This document shows positions 1 through 5,759 of a stretch of 5,911 nt of DNA, piece after piece. Position 1 is the stretch's first letter. Each line of letters starts with the position of its first letter. Below the pieces are notes generated by a model. It had not been told where the DNA came from and did not search any database. It saw only the letters and a program-made list of their open reading frames with translations. This DNA is from an alpha proteobacterium 3107 (lineage in GTDB: Bacteria > Pseudomonadota > Alphaproteobacteria > Rhodobacterales > Rhodobacteraceae), in assembly GCA_001483205.1 (NCBI GenBank), contig JPPB01000019.1, forward strand, positions 1 to 5,911, in the 5' to 3' direction. The translations under genes and the position numbers were made by a program.

Positions 1-366
1 AAAGCCCATGTCGGCAAAAATCGCTGTCACCTCTTCGGTCACCTGGCTGACCGGGTGGATGGTGCCGCGCCGCGCGGGACGGCTGGGCAGGGTGACATCC
101 AGCCATTCCGATTGCAGGCGTTCGGCAAGCGCAGCATCGGCGAGCGCCGCCTTGCGGGCGGCCAGCGCCGAGCCGACCTCTGCTTTCAGCGCATTCAGCC
201 GTGGCCCGGCGATTTGCCGCTCTTCGGGGGTCATCCGGCCCAGCTCGCGCATTTTCAGGCTGATTTCGCCCTTTTTGCCGATGGCGGCGACGCGCAGGGC
301 CTCCAGTGCCGCCTCGCTGTCTGCGGCGGCCACCGCCTCCAGATATTTCCGCCTCAGATCATCCAT
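1..366 (-). CDS. pheS: Phenylalanine--tRNA ligase alpha subunit, N-terminal part (partial)
   Basis: This is the alpha chain of the (alpha-beta)2 cytoplasmic enzyme that charges tRNA-Phe with phenylalanine using ATP. Only the first 122 codons are present; the gene runs off the left edge in frame. The protein starts [12 protein letters not shown]. Residues 1 to about 85 are the charged N-terminal coiled-coil that contacts tRNA, including the family-typical GKKGEIS near residue 30. The start of the catalytic domain follows, with the family-typical [15 protein letters not shown]. The ATG at 366-364 is preceded by AGAGG about five bases upstream. The catalytic class II motifs lie outside the window. 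It follows rpmI and rplT on the same strand, a common bacterial order, with a 157-base gap after rplT. I see no convincing promoter or T-tailed terminator in that gap, so read-through from the rpmI promoter is likely (inference). Confidence 0.93.
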   Translation of the reverse strand, partial: MDDLRRKYLEAVAAADSEAALEALRVAAIGKKGEISLKMRELGRMTPEERQIAGPRLNALKAEVGSALAARKAALADAALAERLQSEWLDVTLPSRPARRGTIHPVSQVTEEVTAIFADMGF

Positions 367-523
367 TCCGGCCTCTTTGCGTTCCGTCGCCCCTGCTAAT
401 GGCACGGGCGCGGGGTTTCAAGCCGCCCCGCTCCCGGCCCCGCAAAACCGACACACAACAGGGCCGCAGCACCCCGGCGGGGCCACGGGCCTGCAATGCT
501 CTGTCAAAGGTCCGGGGGGCGGG

Positions 524-886
524 TTACGCCAGCGCCGCCTTCGCCTTTTCGACGATGGCCCCGAAGGCGTCCGGCTCATGCACGGCCAGATCAGCCAGAA
601 TCTTGCGGTCAACCTCGATCCCCGCAAGGCTCAGCCCGTTGATGAAACGGCTGTAGGTCAGCGCCCCGTCATGGGCGCGCACGGCGGCATTGATCCGCTG
701 AATCCACAGCGCGCGGAAATTGCGCTTGCGCTGCTTGCGGTCGCGGGTCGCATACTGGTTGGCCTTGTCAACGGCCTGGGTCGCGGTTCTGAACGTGTTC
801 TTGCGGCGACCATAATAGCCCTTGGCGGCCTTGATCACCTTTTTGTGGCGGGCGTGGGTTTTGGCCCCGCTCTTGACTCTGGACAT
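524..886 (-). CDS. rplT: 50S ribosomal protein L20
   Basis: L20 binds 23S rRNA directly and is needed early in 50S assembly; in several bacteria it also represses its own operon. The 120-residue product has the normal family length. It begins MSRVKSG, followed by the conserved [19 protein letters not shown] in the basic N-terminal tail. The globular C-terminal domain carries [16 protein letters not shown] and the conserved [23 protein letters not shown] stretch, all recognisable as L20. The start is very secure: an ideal AAGGAGG Shine-Dalgarno sits seven bases before the ATG and overlaps the rpmI stop (TAAGGAGG). The gap to rpmI is only 12 bases, so the two are co-transcribed and probably translationally coupled. 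The stop is TAA at 526-524. Nothing is unusual in the protein. Confidence 0.98.
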   Translation of the reverse strand: MSRVKSGAKTHARHKKVIKAAKGYYGRRKNTFRTATQAVDKANQYATRDRKQRKRNFRALWIQRINAAVRAHDGALTYSRFINGLSLAGIEVDRKILADLAVHEPDAFGAIVEKAKAALA

Positions 887-898
887 CAGGCGGCCTCC

Positions 899-1099
899 TT
901 AACGCGCGTAGGGCATGTAGCCCTTGACGATCTTTTCGTCGGCGGCTGACAGGGTTGTGGTGCCGCGGGCATTGCGGATGAACTTGTTGGTCCGCTTGAT
1001 CATGCCGTGGCGCTTGCCGGACTGGGCGGAAACCACCCTGCCCGAGGCCGTCATCTTGAAGCGCTTCTTGGCGCTTGATTTCGTTTTCATCTTGGGCAT
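899..1099 (-). CDS. rpmI: 50S ribosomal protein L35
   Basis: L35 is a small, very basic protein of the large ribosomal subunit. The 66-residue product matches the usual length of about 65. It begins [15 protein letters not shown] and contains the typical TASGRV segment, a [19 protein letters not shown] core, and the C-terminal [11 protein letters not shown]. The ATG at 1099-1097 has AAGGA about eight bases upstream. This is the first gene of an rpmI-rplT-(pheS) transcription unit. infC, which precedes rpmI in many bacteria, is absent here; the upstream neighbour is the divergent mce gene. A good promoter lies at 1208-1180 on the minus strand, and its leader of about 75 bases can fold into a stable hairpin (annotated separately). 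Confidence 0.98.
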   Translation of the reverse strand: MPKMKTKSSAKKRFKMTASGRVVSAQSGKRHGMIKRTNKFIRNARGTTTLSAADEKIVKGYMPYAR

Positions 1100-1130
1100 T
1101 TCCGCTTCCTTTGCTCAGGGCTGACACACA

Positions 1131-1164
1131 CGCGGCCCGGCAATGCCTCACTGGGCCGGCCGCG
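1131..1164 (-). promoter_or_regulatory. GC-rich stem-loop in the rpmI-rplT leader RNA
   Basis: Bases 1131-1141 pair with 1155-1164 to form a 10-bp stem (CGCGGCC plus GGC on one arm) with one bulged base and a 13-base loop. In the transcript read on the minus strand it lies downstream of the predicted start site near 1173 and about 32 bases before the rpmI ATG. It is followed by UGUGUGUC rather than a true U-run, so it is not a convincing intrinsic terminator. L20 autoregulates through leader RNA structures in E. coli and Bacillus, so a control role here is plausible, but the match to any known L20-binding fold was not tested. Confidence 0.45.
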
Positions 1165-1179
1165 CGGGATTAAGCGCCC

Positions 1180-1208
1180 CCTATACGGGGCGGCGCGCAG
1201 GCAGACAA
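1180..1208 (-). promoter_or_regulatory. Probable sigma70-type promoter of rpmI-rplT
   Basis: Read on the minus strand there is a -35 box TTGTCT (1208-1203), an exact 17-base spacer and a -10 box TATAGG (1185-1180). Each hexamer matches the consensus at four of six positions, including TTG and TATA. Transcription would start near 1173 and give a leader of about 75 bases before rpmI. The position and spacing are right for a ribosomal protein operon; no experimental support is available. Confidence 0.6.
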
Positions 1209-1271
1209 GGGGAAAATCGGGGCGTCAGGCCATAACGCCGGTGGCGCGCCCGGAAACCCTTACATCCGGGC

Positions 1272-1300
1272 TTGTCTCGCCGCCGCTCCGCCGCCATAAG
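1272..1300 (+). promoter_or_regulatory. Probable sigma70-type promoter of mce-DUF1467
   Basis: A -35 box TTGTCT (1272-1277), a 17-base spacer and a -10 box CATAAG (1295-1300) would start transcription near 1307, leaving a leader of about 24 bases that holds the GGGAG ribosome-binding site at 1319-1323. The -35 hexamer and spacing are identical to those of the divergent rpmI promoter. Confidence 0.5.
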
Positions 1301-1330
1301 CGGGCAAGCCATTGATACGGGAGCTTTGCC

Positions 1331-1735
1331 ATGATTGGCCGCCTCAACCATGTCGCCATCGCCGTGCCCGATCTGGAGGCCGCCGCCGCCCGCTATCGCG
1401 ACACGCTGGGGGCCACGGTCGGCGCGGCGCAGGACGAACCCGAACATGGCGTAACGGTGATCTTCATCGACCTGCCGAACACCAAAATCGAACTGCTGTA
1501 TCCCCTGGGCGAAAATTCCCCGATCACGGGGTTTCTGGCCAAGAACCCCTCGGGCGGCATCCATCACATCTGTTACGAGGTCGAGGACATCCTTGCCGTC
1601 CGTGACCGGCTGATTGCCGGGGGCGCGCGGGTGCTCGGCGGTGCAGAGCCGAAAATCGGGGCGCATGGCAAGCCGGTTCTGTTTCTGCACCCCAAGGATT
1701 TCAACGGCTGTCTGATTGAACTGGAGCAAGCGTGA
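1331..1735 (+). CDS. mce: Methylmalonyl-CoA epimerase
   Basis: This enzyme interconverts (S)- and (R)-methylmalonyl-CoA, linking propionyl-CoA carboxylase to methylmalonyl-CoA mutase in cytoplasmic propionate, odd-chain fatty acid and branched amino acid breakdown. In Rhodobacterales it also fits the ethylmalonyl-CoA pathway. The 134-residue protein is a single VOC/glyoxalase-fold domain of normal length. Expected metal-site residues are visible: His7 in the opening LNHVAIAV, the acidic Glu54 in NTKIELL, His78/His79 in GGIHHICYEV, and Glu130 in the terminal GCLIELE. Other family signatures are PLGENSPI and FLHPKDFNG. The ATG has GGGAG seven bases upstream and a promoter at 1272-1300. The stop overlaps the next gene's start, so mce and the DUF1467 gene form an operon. 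The family is distinguished from other VOC enzymes by the NTKIELL and GGIHHIC segments. Confidence 0.95.
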   Translation: MIGRLNHVAIAVPDLEAAAARYRDTLGATVGAAQDEPEHGVTVIFIDLPNTKIELLYPLGENSPITGFLAKNPSGGIHHICYEVEDILAVRDRLIAGGARVLGGAEPKIGAHGKPVLFLHPKDFNGCLIELEQA

Positions 1736-2025
1736 TGTCGGTTGCCTCGGCGATTGTCCTGTTTGCGGTCATCTGGTTCATGGTCTTTCTGGTCGTGTTG
1801 CCGATCCGGTTGAAGACTCAGGCGGATGTCGGCGAGATCACCCGCGGCACCCCGCCCGGCGCACCGCATGATGCGCAAATCGGACGCCGCATCAGAATCA
1901 CCACCGTGATCACCATGGCGTTGTGGGCGGTCATCGCCGGGATCATTGTCAGTGGCGCAATTTCGGTGCGTGATTTCGACTGGCGCGGCATCATGGGGGC
2001 CGCGCCGGAAACCTTCGGGGAATAG
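1735..2025 (+). CDS. DUF1467 family small inner-membrane protein
   Basis: This is a 96-residue protein of unknown function that I recognise as DUF1467, a family found almost only in alphaproteobacteria. Residues about 3-24 (ASAIVLFAVIWFMVFLVVLP) and about 56-75 (TTVITMALWAVIAGIIVSG) form two membrane-spanning helices. The typical family segment LPIRLKTQADVGEITRGTPPGAP follows the first helix. The hydrophilic middle and the short tail are probably on one side of the membrane. The preferred start is the ATG at 1735, which shares one base with the mce stop (TGATG) and has GGAG eight bases upstream. A GTG at 1732 in the same frame would add one residue. The tight coupling to mce suggests co-expression. 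A functional link to methylmalonyl-CoA metabolism is guilt by association only. Confidence 0.85.
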   Translation: MSVASAIVLFAVIWFMVFLVVLPIRLKTQADVGEITRGTPPGAPHDAQIGRRIRITTVITMALWAVIAGIIVSGAISVRDFDWRGIMGAAPETFGE

Positions 2026-2078
2026 GGGCAGGGCCGCGCGCCTTTTTGCCCCATGCCTGCCCCCATCTGGGCGAAAAA
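2025..2078 (+). other. Competing stem-loops just after the DUF1467 stop
   Basis: GGGGCAGG beginning at the last base of the stop codon (2025-2032) can pair with CCTGCCCC (2056-2063), an 8-bp perfect stem. Its first six bases can instead pair with TGCCCC at 2047-2052. A further symmetric stem joins TTTTTGCCC (2043-2051) to GGGCGAAAAA (2069-2078) with one bulge. None is followed by a T-run, so this is not a classical terminator. It may protect the mce transcript 3' end or assist Rho-dependent termination (inference). Confidence 0.3.
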
Positions 2079-2128
2079 CCGCTTGTGCAAATCGGCGATG
2101 TTTCATCCCGTTACAAAGTTTGAATTGA

Positions 2129-2201
2129 GCTGTCCGGCCCCGCCGTCTAGATGCAGAGGGGCCGGAAGAGAACGCTGTCCGGTGCCAGGTCAGGGGGCCG
2201 G
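2129..2201 (+). promoter_or_regulatory. Structured lpxC leader with two alternative pairings
   Basis: CCGGCCCC at 2134-2141 is exactly complementary to two copies of GGGGCCGG, at 2158-2165 and at 2194-2201. The first pairing extends to 9 bp (2133-2141 with 2158-2166) with a 16-base loop. The second would bury the lpxC ribosome-binding G-run at 2193-2197. A 9-base direct repeat GCTGTCCGG (2129-2137 and 2174-2182) also lies here. I find no good promoter in 2026-2203, so the start of the transcript is unknown. The regulatory reading is inference from sequence alone. Confidence 0.35.
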
Positions 2202-2203
2202 TC

Positions 2204-3124
2204 TTGCTTGTGACACTGAAATCACCCGCGCATTTCACCGGGGTGGGGGTTCATTCGGGCGATAAGGTGCGGATGACAGTTCATCCGGCCTCGACGAAAT
2301 ACGGTATCTGGTTCAGCAGGACCGACGTTGACAAAGATGGTGTGATCGCCGCGCATTGGGACAATTTCGACCAGGCATCCCGGCTCTGCACCCGCCTGCA
2401 CAACCAGGCCGGGGTTTCCGTATCGACCACCGAACATCTGATGGCGGCGCTCAGCGGGTGCGGGATTCACAACGCGCTGATTGAGCTCGACGGCCCGGAA
2501 GTGCCGCTTCTGGACGGCTGTTCCCGGCTGTTCGTCAAAAGGTTGCTGTCGGCGGGGCTCCGGGTGCTTGATGTGCCGATGCGCGCGATTGAGGTTCTGA
2601 AAACCGTTGAGGTGCGCGCAGGCGATGCGATTGCGCGGCTGGAACCCTTCGACGGCCTGCATATCGGGTTCGAGATAGAGTTCCCCGATCCGGCAATCGG
2701 CCATCAGGTCAGAACGCTGAACATGGCCAACGGTGCCTTCGTGCGCGAATTGTGCGACAGCCGCACATTTTGCCGGCAAGAGGATATAAAGGCAATGCGC
2801 CGCGATGGTCTCGCCATGGGGGGGACGTTCGGGAATGTGGTCGTCTTTGACAGGGGGCGGGTGCTCAGCCCCGGCGGCCTGCGCTACAGGGATGAGCCGG
2901 TTCGCCACAAGATGCTGGATGCCTTCGGTGATCTGGCGCTGGCGGGTGCGCCGCTTCTGGCGCGGTATACGGGCATTCGCGCCGGACATGCGCTGACCAA
3001 CAGGCTGTTGCGCGCCCTGTTCGCTGACCCTGCCGCCTATCGCATGGTGACCTGCGATAAGACGCAGGCAGAGAAGCTGCCGGGCATAGGGGTTTGCAAG
3101 CAAGACCTGCCCCTGGCCGCCTAA
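2204..3124 (+). CDS. lpxC: UDP-3-O-acyl-N-acetylglucosamine deacetylase
   Basis: LpxC is the cytoplasmic zinc amidase that removes acetate from UDP-3-O-acyl-GlcNAc, the committed step of lipid A synthesis. The 306-residue length is normal. Key residues visible: Glu77 and zinc ligand His78 in TTEHLMAAL; EVPLLDG at 99-105; zinc ligands His235 and Asp239 in VRHKMLDAFGDLALAG; and the catalytic His262 in GIRAGHALTN. ELCDSRTFCRQEDI is, from memory, the form seen in Rhodobacterales. GTFGN (207-211) has Gly where an acidic residue is usual. TTG at 2204 is chosen because it gives MLVTLKSPAHFTG, aligning with the usual MQTTLKS start, and the G-run at 2193-2197 is six bases upstream. GTG at 2210 is the alternative, two codons later, with poorer spacing. 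The next gene is bamD, as in many alphaproteobacteria, but ftsZ, often upstream, is not here. The C-terminus is LPLAA. Confidence 0.95.
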   Translation: MLVTLKSPAHFTGVGVHSGDKVRMTVHPASTKYGIWFSRTDVDKDGVIAAHWDNFDQASRLCTRLHNQAGVSVSTTEHLMAALSGCGIHNALIELDGPEVPLLDGCSRLFVKRLLSAGLRVLDVPMRAIEVLKTVEVRAGDAIARLEPFDGLHIGFEIEFPDPAIGHQVRTLNMANGAFVRELCDSRTFCRQEDIKAMRRDGLAMGGTFGNVVVFDRGRVLSPGGLRYRDEPVRHKMLDAFGDLALAGAPLLARYTGIRAGHALTNRLLRALFADPAAYRMVTCDKTQAEKLPGIGVCKQDLPLAA

Positions 3125-3130
3125 TCCGAA

Positions 3131-3167
3131 CGAAAATCGCGCAAAGGCATTTTGCAACCGATTTTTC
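3131..3167 (+). terminator. Nested dyad with T-run after lpxC, probable terminator
   Basis: Seven bases after the lpxC stop, GAAAATCG (3132-3139) faces CGATTTTTC (3159-3167). Inside this, GCAAAG (3141-3146) faces TTTTGC (3150-3155) with a 3-base loop and one G-T wobble. The combined stem has about 13-14 pairs around a small internal loop. The five Ts at 3162-3166 form the distal arm, as in an intrinsic terminator, although the stem is AT-rich and the T-run is itself part of the pairing. It probably weakens rather than fully blocks read-through into bamD (inference). Confidence 0.45.
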
Positions 3168-3178
3168 TGTGCTAGGAC
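3151..3178 (+). promoter_or_regulatory. Possible promoter of bamD-recN
   Basis: TTTGCA (3151-3156) and TAGGAC (3173-3178) are separated by 16 bases, preceded by a TG at 3170-3171 just upstream of the -10. Consensus agreement is moderate (four and three of six). It overlaps the right arm of the lpxC terminator-like dyad. Transcription starting near 3185 would make an upstream ATG at 3179 unusable, which supports the bamD start at 3233. Confidence 0.4.
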
Positions 3179-3232
3179 ATGGCGGGAACCGGGCCGTCTG
3201 TCCGGGGTAATGAACTGCGGGGCAGGTGGCTG

Positions 3233-4087
3233 ATGGCGCGCGGCAAGGTGTTTTTCGTCAAAACAACCGGGATCAGGATGGCCGGGATTCTTGGCCTTGC
3301 GGTGGTCGTCGCCGGGTGCGGCGGATCGCAGGACAGGGCCATTGAGGACATGTCTGCCGAGGAAATCTTCCGGCAGGCAGAGGCCGAGTTGGAAACCGAA
3401 CGCGATTCGGAAGAGGCGGCGCGTCTGTTCGGCGAAATCGAACGGCTCTATCCCTATTCCGAATTTGCCAAGCGTGCGCTGATCATGCAGGCGTTCGCCT
3501 ATCACCGCGACAGGAACTATGAGAACAGCCGCGCCACCGCACAGCGCTATGTCGAGTTTTACCCCGCTTCTGAGGATGCGGCCTATGCCCAGTATCTTCT
3601 GGCGCTCAGCTATTATGACCAGATCGATGAGATCGGGCGCGACCAGGAACTGACCTTCGAGGCCCTTCAGGCCCTGCGCACAGTGATCGAGGTGTATCCG
3701 GAAAGCGACTATGCCCGATCATCAAGGCTGAAATTCGACCTCGCCTTTGACCACCTGGCGGGCAAGGAAATGGAGGTCGGGCGTTTCTATCTCAAGCGCG
3801 CCCACTACACCGCCGCCATCAACCGCTTTCAGGTCGTGGTCGAGCAGTTTCAGACAACCAGCCATACGGCAGAGGCATTGCACAGGCTGGTGGAAAGCTA
3901 TCTGTCGCTTGGCCTGACCGGCGAGGCCCAGACCGCGGCGGCGATTCTCGGCCATAACTTCCGGTCATCCGCGTTTTACCGCGACAGCTATGATCTGCTG
4001 ACCGCGCAGGGGTTGCAGCCCCGTGTGCGCGGCAATCACTGGCTTGCGCGCCTCTATCGCCAGACCATCAGGGGTGAGTGGCTCTGA
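3233..4087 (+). CDS. bamD: Outer membrane protein assembly lipoprotein BamD
   Basis: BamD is the essential lipoprotein of the BAM complex that, with BamA, folds beta-barrel proteins into the outer membrane; it sits on the periplasmic face. The 284-residue product has basic residues (R3, K5, K10, R15), a hydrophobic run GILGLAVVVAG and a lipobox V-A-G-C with Cys29 as the lipidated first mature residue. From about residue 41 to 275 lies the TPR-rich YfiO/BamD domain, with helices such as EEAARLFGEIERLYPYSEFAKRA (given here only as a landmark), VEFYPASEDAAYAQYLLALS and VIEVYPESDYARSS. The start is uncertain. ATG at 3233 has GGCAGG about six bases upstream. An in-frame ATG at 3179 would add 18 polar residues, has no usable ribosome-binding site and falls inside the likely promoter. 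The gene sits between lpxC and recN, the usual alphaproteobacterial place. Confidence 0.93.
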   Translation: MARGKVFFVKTTGIRMAGILGLAVVVAGCGGSQDRAIEDMSAEEIFRQAEAELETERDSEEAARLFGEIERLYPYSEFAKRALIMQAFAYHRDRNYENSRATAQRYVEFYPASEDAAYAQYLLALSYYDQIDEIGRDQELTFEALQALRTVIEVYPESDYARSSRLKFDLAFDHLAGKEMEVGRFYLKRAHYTAAINRFQVVVEQFQTTSHTAEALHRLVESYLSLGLTGEAQTAAAILGHNFRSSAFYRDSYDLLTAQGLQPRVRGNHWLARLYRQTIRGEWL

Positions 4088-4091
4088 GGCG

Positions 4092-5759
4092 ATGCTGAGA
4101 AGCCTCGACATCCGGGACATGCTGATCATCGACCGGCTGACGATCGAGTTTCAACCCGGCCTGAATGTGCTGACCGGAGAGACCGGCGCAGGCAAATCCA
4201 TCCTGCTGGACGCTTTGGGGTTCGTGCTTGGCTGGCGCGGGCGGGCGGAGCTTGTGCGCCCCGGCGCGCAGGCGGGCGAGGTGAGCGCGGTTTTCGACCT
4301 GACCGGGGGGCACCCGGCGCAGGGCATTCTGGCCGGGGCCGGTTTGCCGTCGGGTGACGGCGAGCTGATTCTGCGCCGGGTGAACCGGGCCGACGGGCGC
4401 AAGACCGCCTGGGTGAATGACCGGCGGGTTTCGGGCGAGGTTCTGCGCGCCCTGTCGCAAACGCTGGTCGAATTGCACGGGCAGCATGATGACCGCGGGC
4501 TGATGAACCCGCGCGGCCACCGACGGCTGTTGGATGATTACGGCGGGCTGGCGGCGCTGGTGGCGGCGGCGCGGGATGGCTGGCGGCGGTTGTCGCAGGC
4601 GCAATCCGCTCTGGCAGAGGCAGAGGCCCGGCTTGAGGCTGCCCGGTCCGAGGAGGGGTTTCTGGCCCATGCTGTGGAAGAGTTGGACAACCTGGCCCCG
4701 CAACCGGGCGAGGACGCCACGCTGGACGGGCAGCGGCGGCTGATGCAGTCGGCAGGGCGGATTCGCGAGGATGTTCGCCGCGCGGCACAGGCGCTTGGCC
4801 CCGACGGGGCAGAGGGCATGTTAGGCGATGCGATCAAGTGGCTCGAGACGGCGGGGGATGCGAGCGACGCTGGCGGTGAGCTTTTGCAAGAGGCGGTCTC
4901 GGCACTGGTCCGCGCGCTGACCGAACTGGGCGAGGCGCAGCAGGGGGTTGAGCGCTGTCTGGAGCGGCTGGATGTTGATCCGTCGGAACTGGAGGCCGTG
5001 GAGGACCGCCTGTTCGCCATTCGCGGGCTGGCCCGGAAACACGGGGTGATGCCGGATGATCTGGGCGCTTTTGCCGAAGATGCCCGCACCCGGCTGGAGC
5101 GGATTCACAGCGACGGCAAAAGCATCGCGCGGCTTGAGGCGGATGTGCAGGCGGTGCGGGCGGCGTATGGGCAGGCGGCTGCGCAGTTAAGCGACGCCCG
5201 GCGCGGGGCGGCTGAGCGGCTTGATGCGGCGATGGTGGCGGAACTGGCCCCGCTGAGGATGGAGCGCGCGGTGTTCCGAACCGCCCTTGCCGGTGGCGCG
5301 GCAGGCCCGGAGGGGCAGGATGATGTGTCATTCACGGTTTCGACCAACCCCGGATCACCCGCCGGGCCGCTGAACCGTATTGCGTCGGGTGGGGAGTTGA
5401 GCCGGTTCCTGCTGGCGCTCAAAGTATGTCTGAGTGCGGATCAGCAGGGGGTGACGATGATTTTTGATGAGATCGACCGGGGCGTCGGCGGGGCGACCTC
5501 TGATGCCGTCGGGCGCAGGCTGAAGACATTGGCCGGGGGCGCGGGGGCGCAGGTTCTGGTGGTGACCCACTCGCCGCAGGTCGCAGCCCTGGGCGGGCAC
5601 CATTGGCGGGTCATCAAGAGGGTTGCCGACGGGCAGGCGCGGTCTTCGGTGGTTGCGCTTAGCCCGGCGGCGCGGGTGGATGAGCTGGCCAGAATGCTGT
5701 CGGGCGACACCGTGACCGACGAGGCACGCGCCGCCGCGCGGGTGCTGTTGCAGGGGTGA
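4092..5759 (+). CDS. recN: DNA repair protein RecN
   Basis: RecN is an SMC-like ATPase that acts with RecA in double-strand break repair on the nucleoid. The 555-residue length is normal. The N-terminal half-ATPase begins MLRSLDIRDMLIIDRLTIEF and carries Walker A GETGAGKS (29-36) and the RecN-typical ELHGQHDDRGLMNP (HGQH at 129-132). Residues about 150-370 are Ala/Glu/Arg-rich heptad-like sequence, the coiled-coil arms. The C-terminal half-ATPase carries the ABC signature ASGGELSR (431-438), Walker B MIFDEID (456-462, catalytic Glu460), GVGGATSDAVGRRL and the switch His493 in VVTHSPQVAALG. ATG at 4092 gives the canonical RecN N-terminus, four bases after the bamD stop. Its own ribosome-binding site is weak (TGAGG, only two bases away), so coupling to bamD translation is likely. 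I see no alphaproteobacterial LexA box (GTTC-N7-GTTC) immediately upstream. Confidence 0.97.
   Translation: MLRSLDIRDMLIIDRLTIEFQPGLNVLTGETGAGKSILLDALGFVLGWRGRAELVRPGAQAGEVSAVFDLTGGHPAQGILAGAGLPSGDGELILRRVNRADGRKTAWVNDRRVSGEVLRALSQTLVELHGQHDDRGLMNPRGHRRLLDDYGGLAALVAAARDGWRRLSQAQSALAEAEARLEAARSEEGFLAHAVEELDNLAPQPGEDATLDGQRRLMQSAGRIREDVRRAAQALGPDGAEGMLGDAIKWLETAGDASDAGGELLQEAVSALVRALTELGEAQQGVERCLERLDVDPSELEAVEDRLFAIRGLARKHGVMPDDLGAFAEDARTRLERIHSDGKSIARLEADVQAVRAAYGQAAAQLSDARRGAAERLDAAMVAELAPLRMERAVFRTALAGGAAGPEGQDDVSFTVSTNPGSPAGPLNRIASGGELSRFLLALKVCLSADQQGVTMIFDEIDRGVGGATSDAVGRRLKTLAGGAGAQVLVVTHSPQVAALGGHHWRVIKRVADGQARSSVVALSPAARVDELARMLSGDTVTDEARAAARVLLQG

Noticed and set aside
207..211. LpxC Gly in place of an acidic residue in GTFGN (protein positions 207-211) as a sign of inactivation
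   Set aside because: All zinc ligands and catalytic residues are present, and this position varies in the family, so the enzyme is expected to be active.
410..431. GCGGGG/CCCCGC stem in the rplT-pheS gap as a terminator
   Set aside because: Only 6 bp with a 10-base loop and no T-run; such stems are common by chance at this GC content.
502..507. Perfect TTGACA on the minus strand between rplT and pheS
   Set aside because: No acceptable -10 box lies 15-19 bases downstream; the region there is GC-rich, so a pheS promoter is not supported.
8..949. Long plus-strand open frame of 313 codons
   Set aside because: It lies antisense to pheS, rplT and the end of rpmI, which are clear family members; its sequence is a low-complexity shadow typical of GC-rich DNA.
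2120..2152. TTGAAT or TTGAGC with TCTAGA/CTAGAT as an lpxC promoter
   Set aside because: Spacing is 15, 16 or 20 bases and the -10 match is poor, so I do not annotate it.
3179..3232. Longer bamD reading from the ATG at 3179
   Set aside because: It has no properly spaced ribosome-binding site, places a polar stretch before the lipoprotein signal and lies inside the probable promoter; kept only as an alternative.
2222..3505. Long minus-strand open frame of 427 codons
   Set aside because: Antisense shadow of lpxC and the start of bamD, with no recognisable motif and no ribosome-binding site.
4023..4091. N-terminal extension of recN from a GTG at 4023
   Set aside because: It overlaps bamD by more than 60 bases, adds 23 non-family residues, and the ATG at 4092 gives the canonical RecN start.
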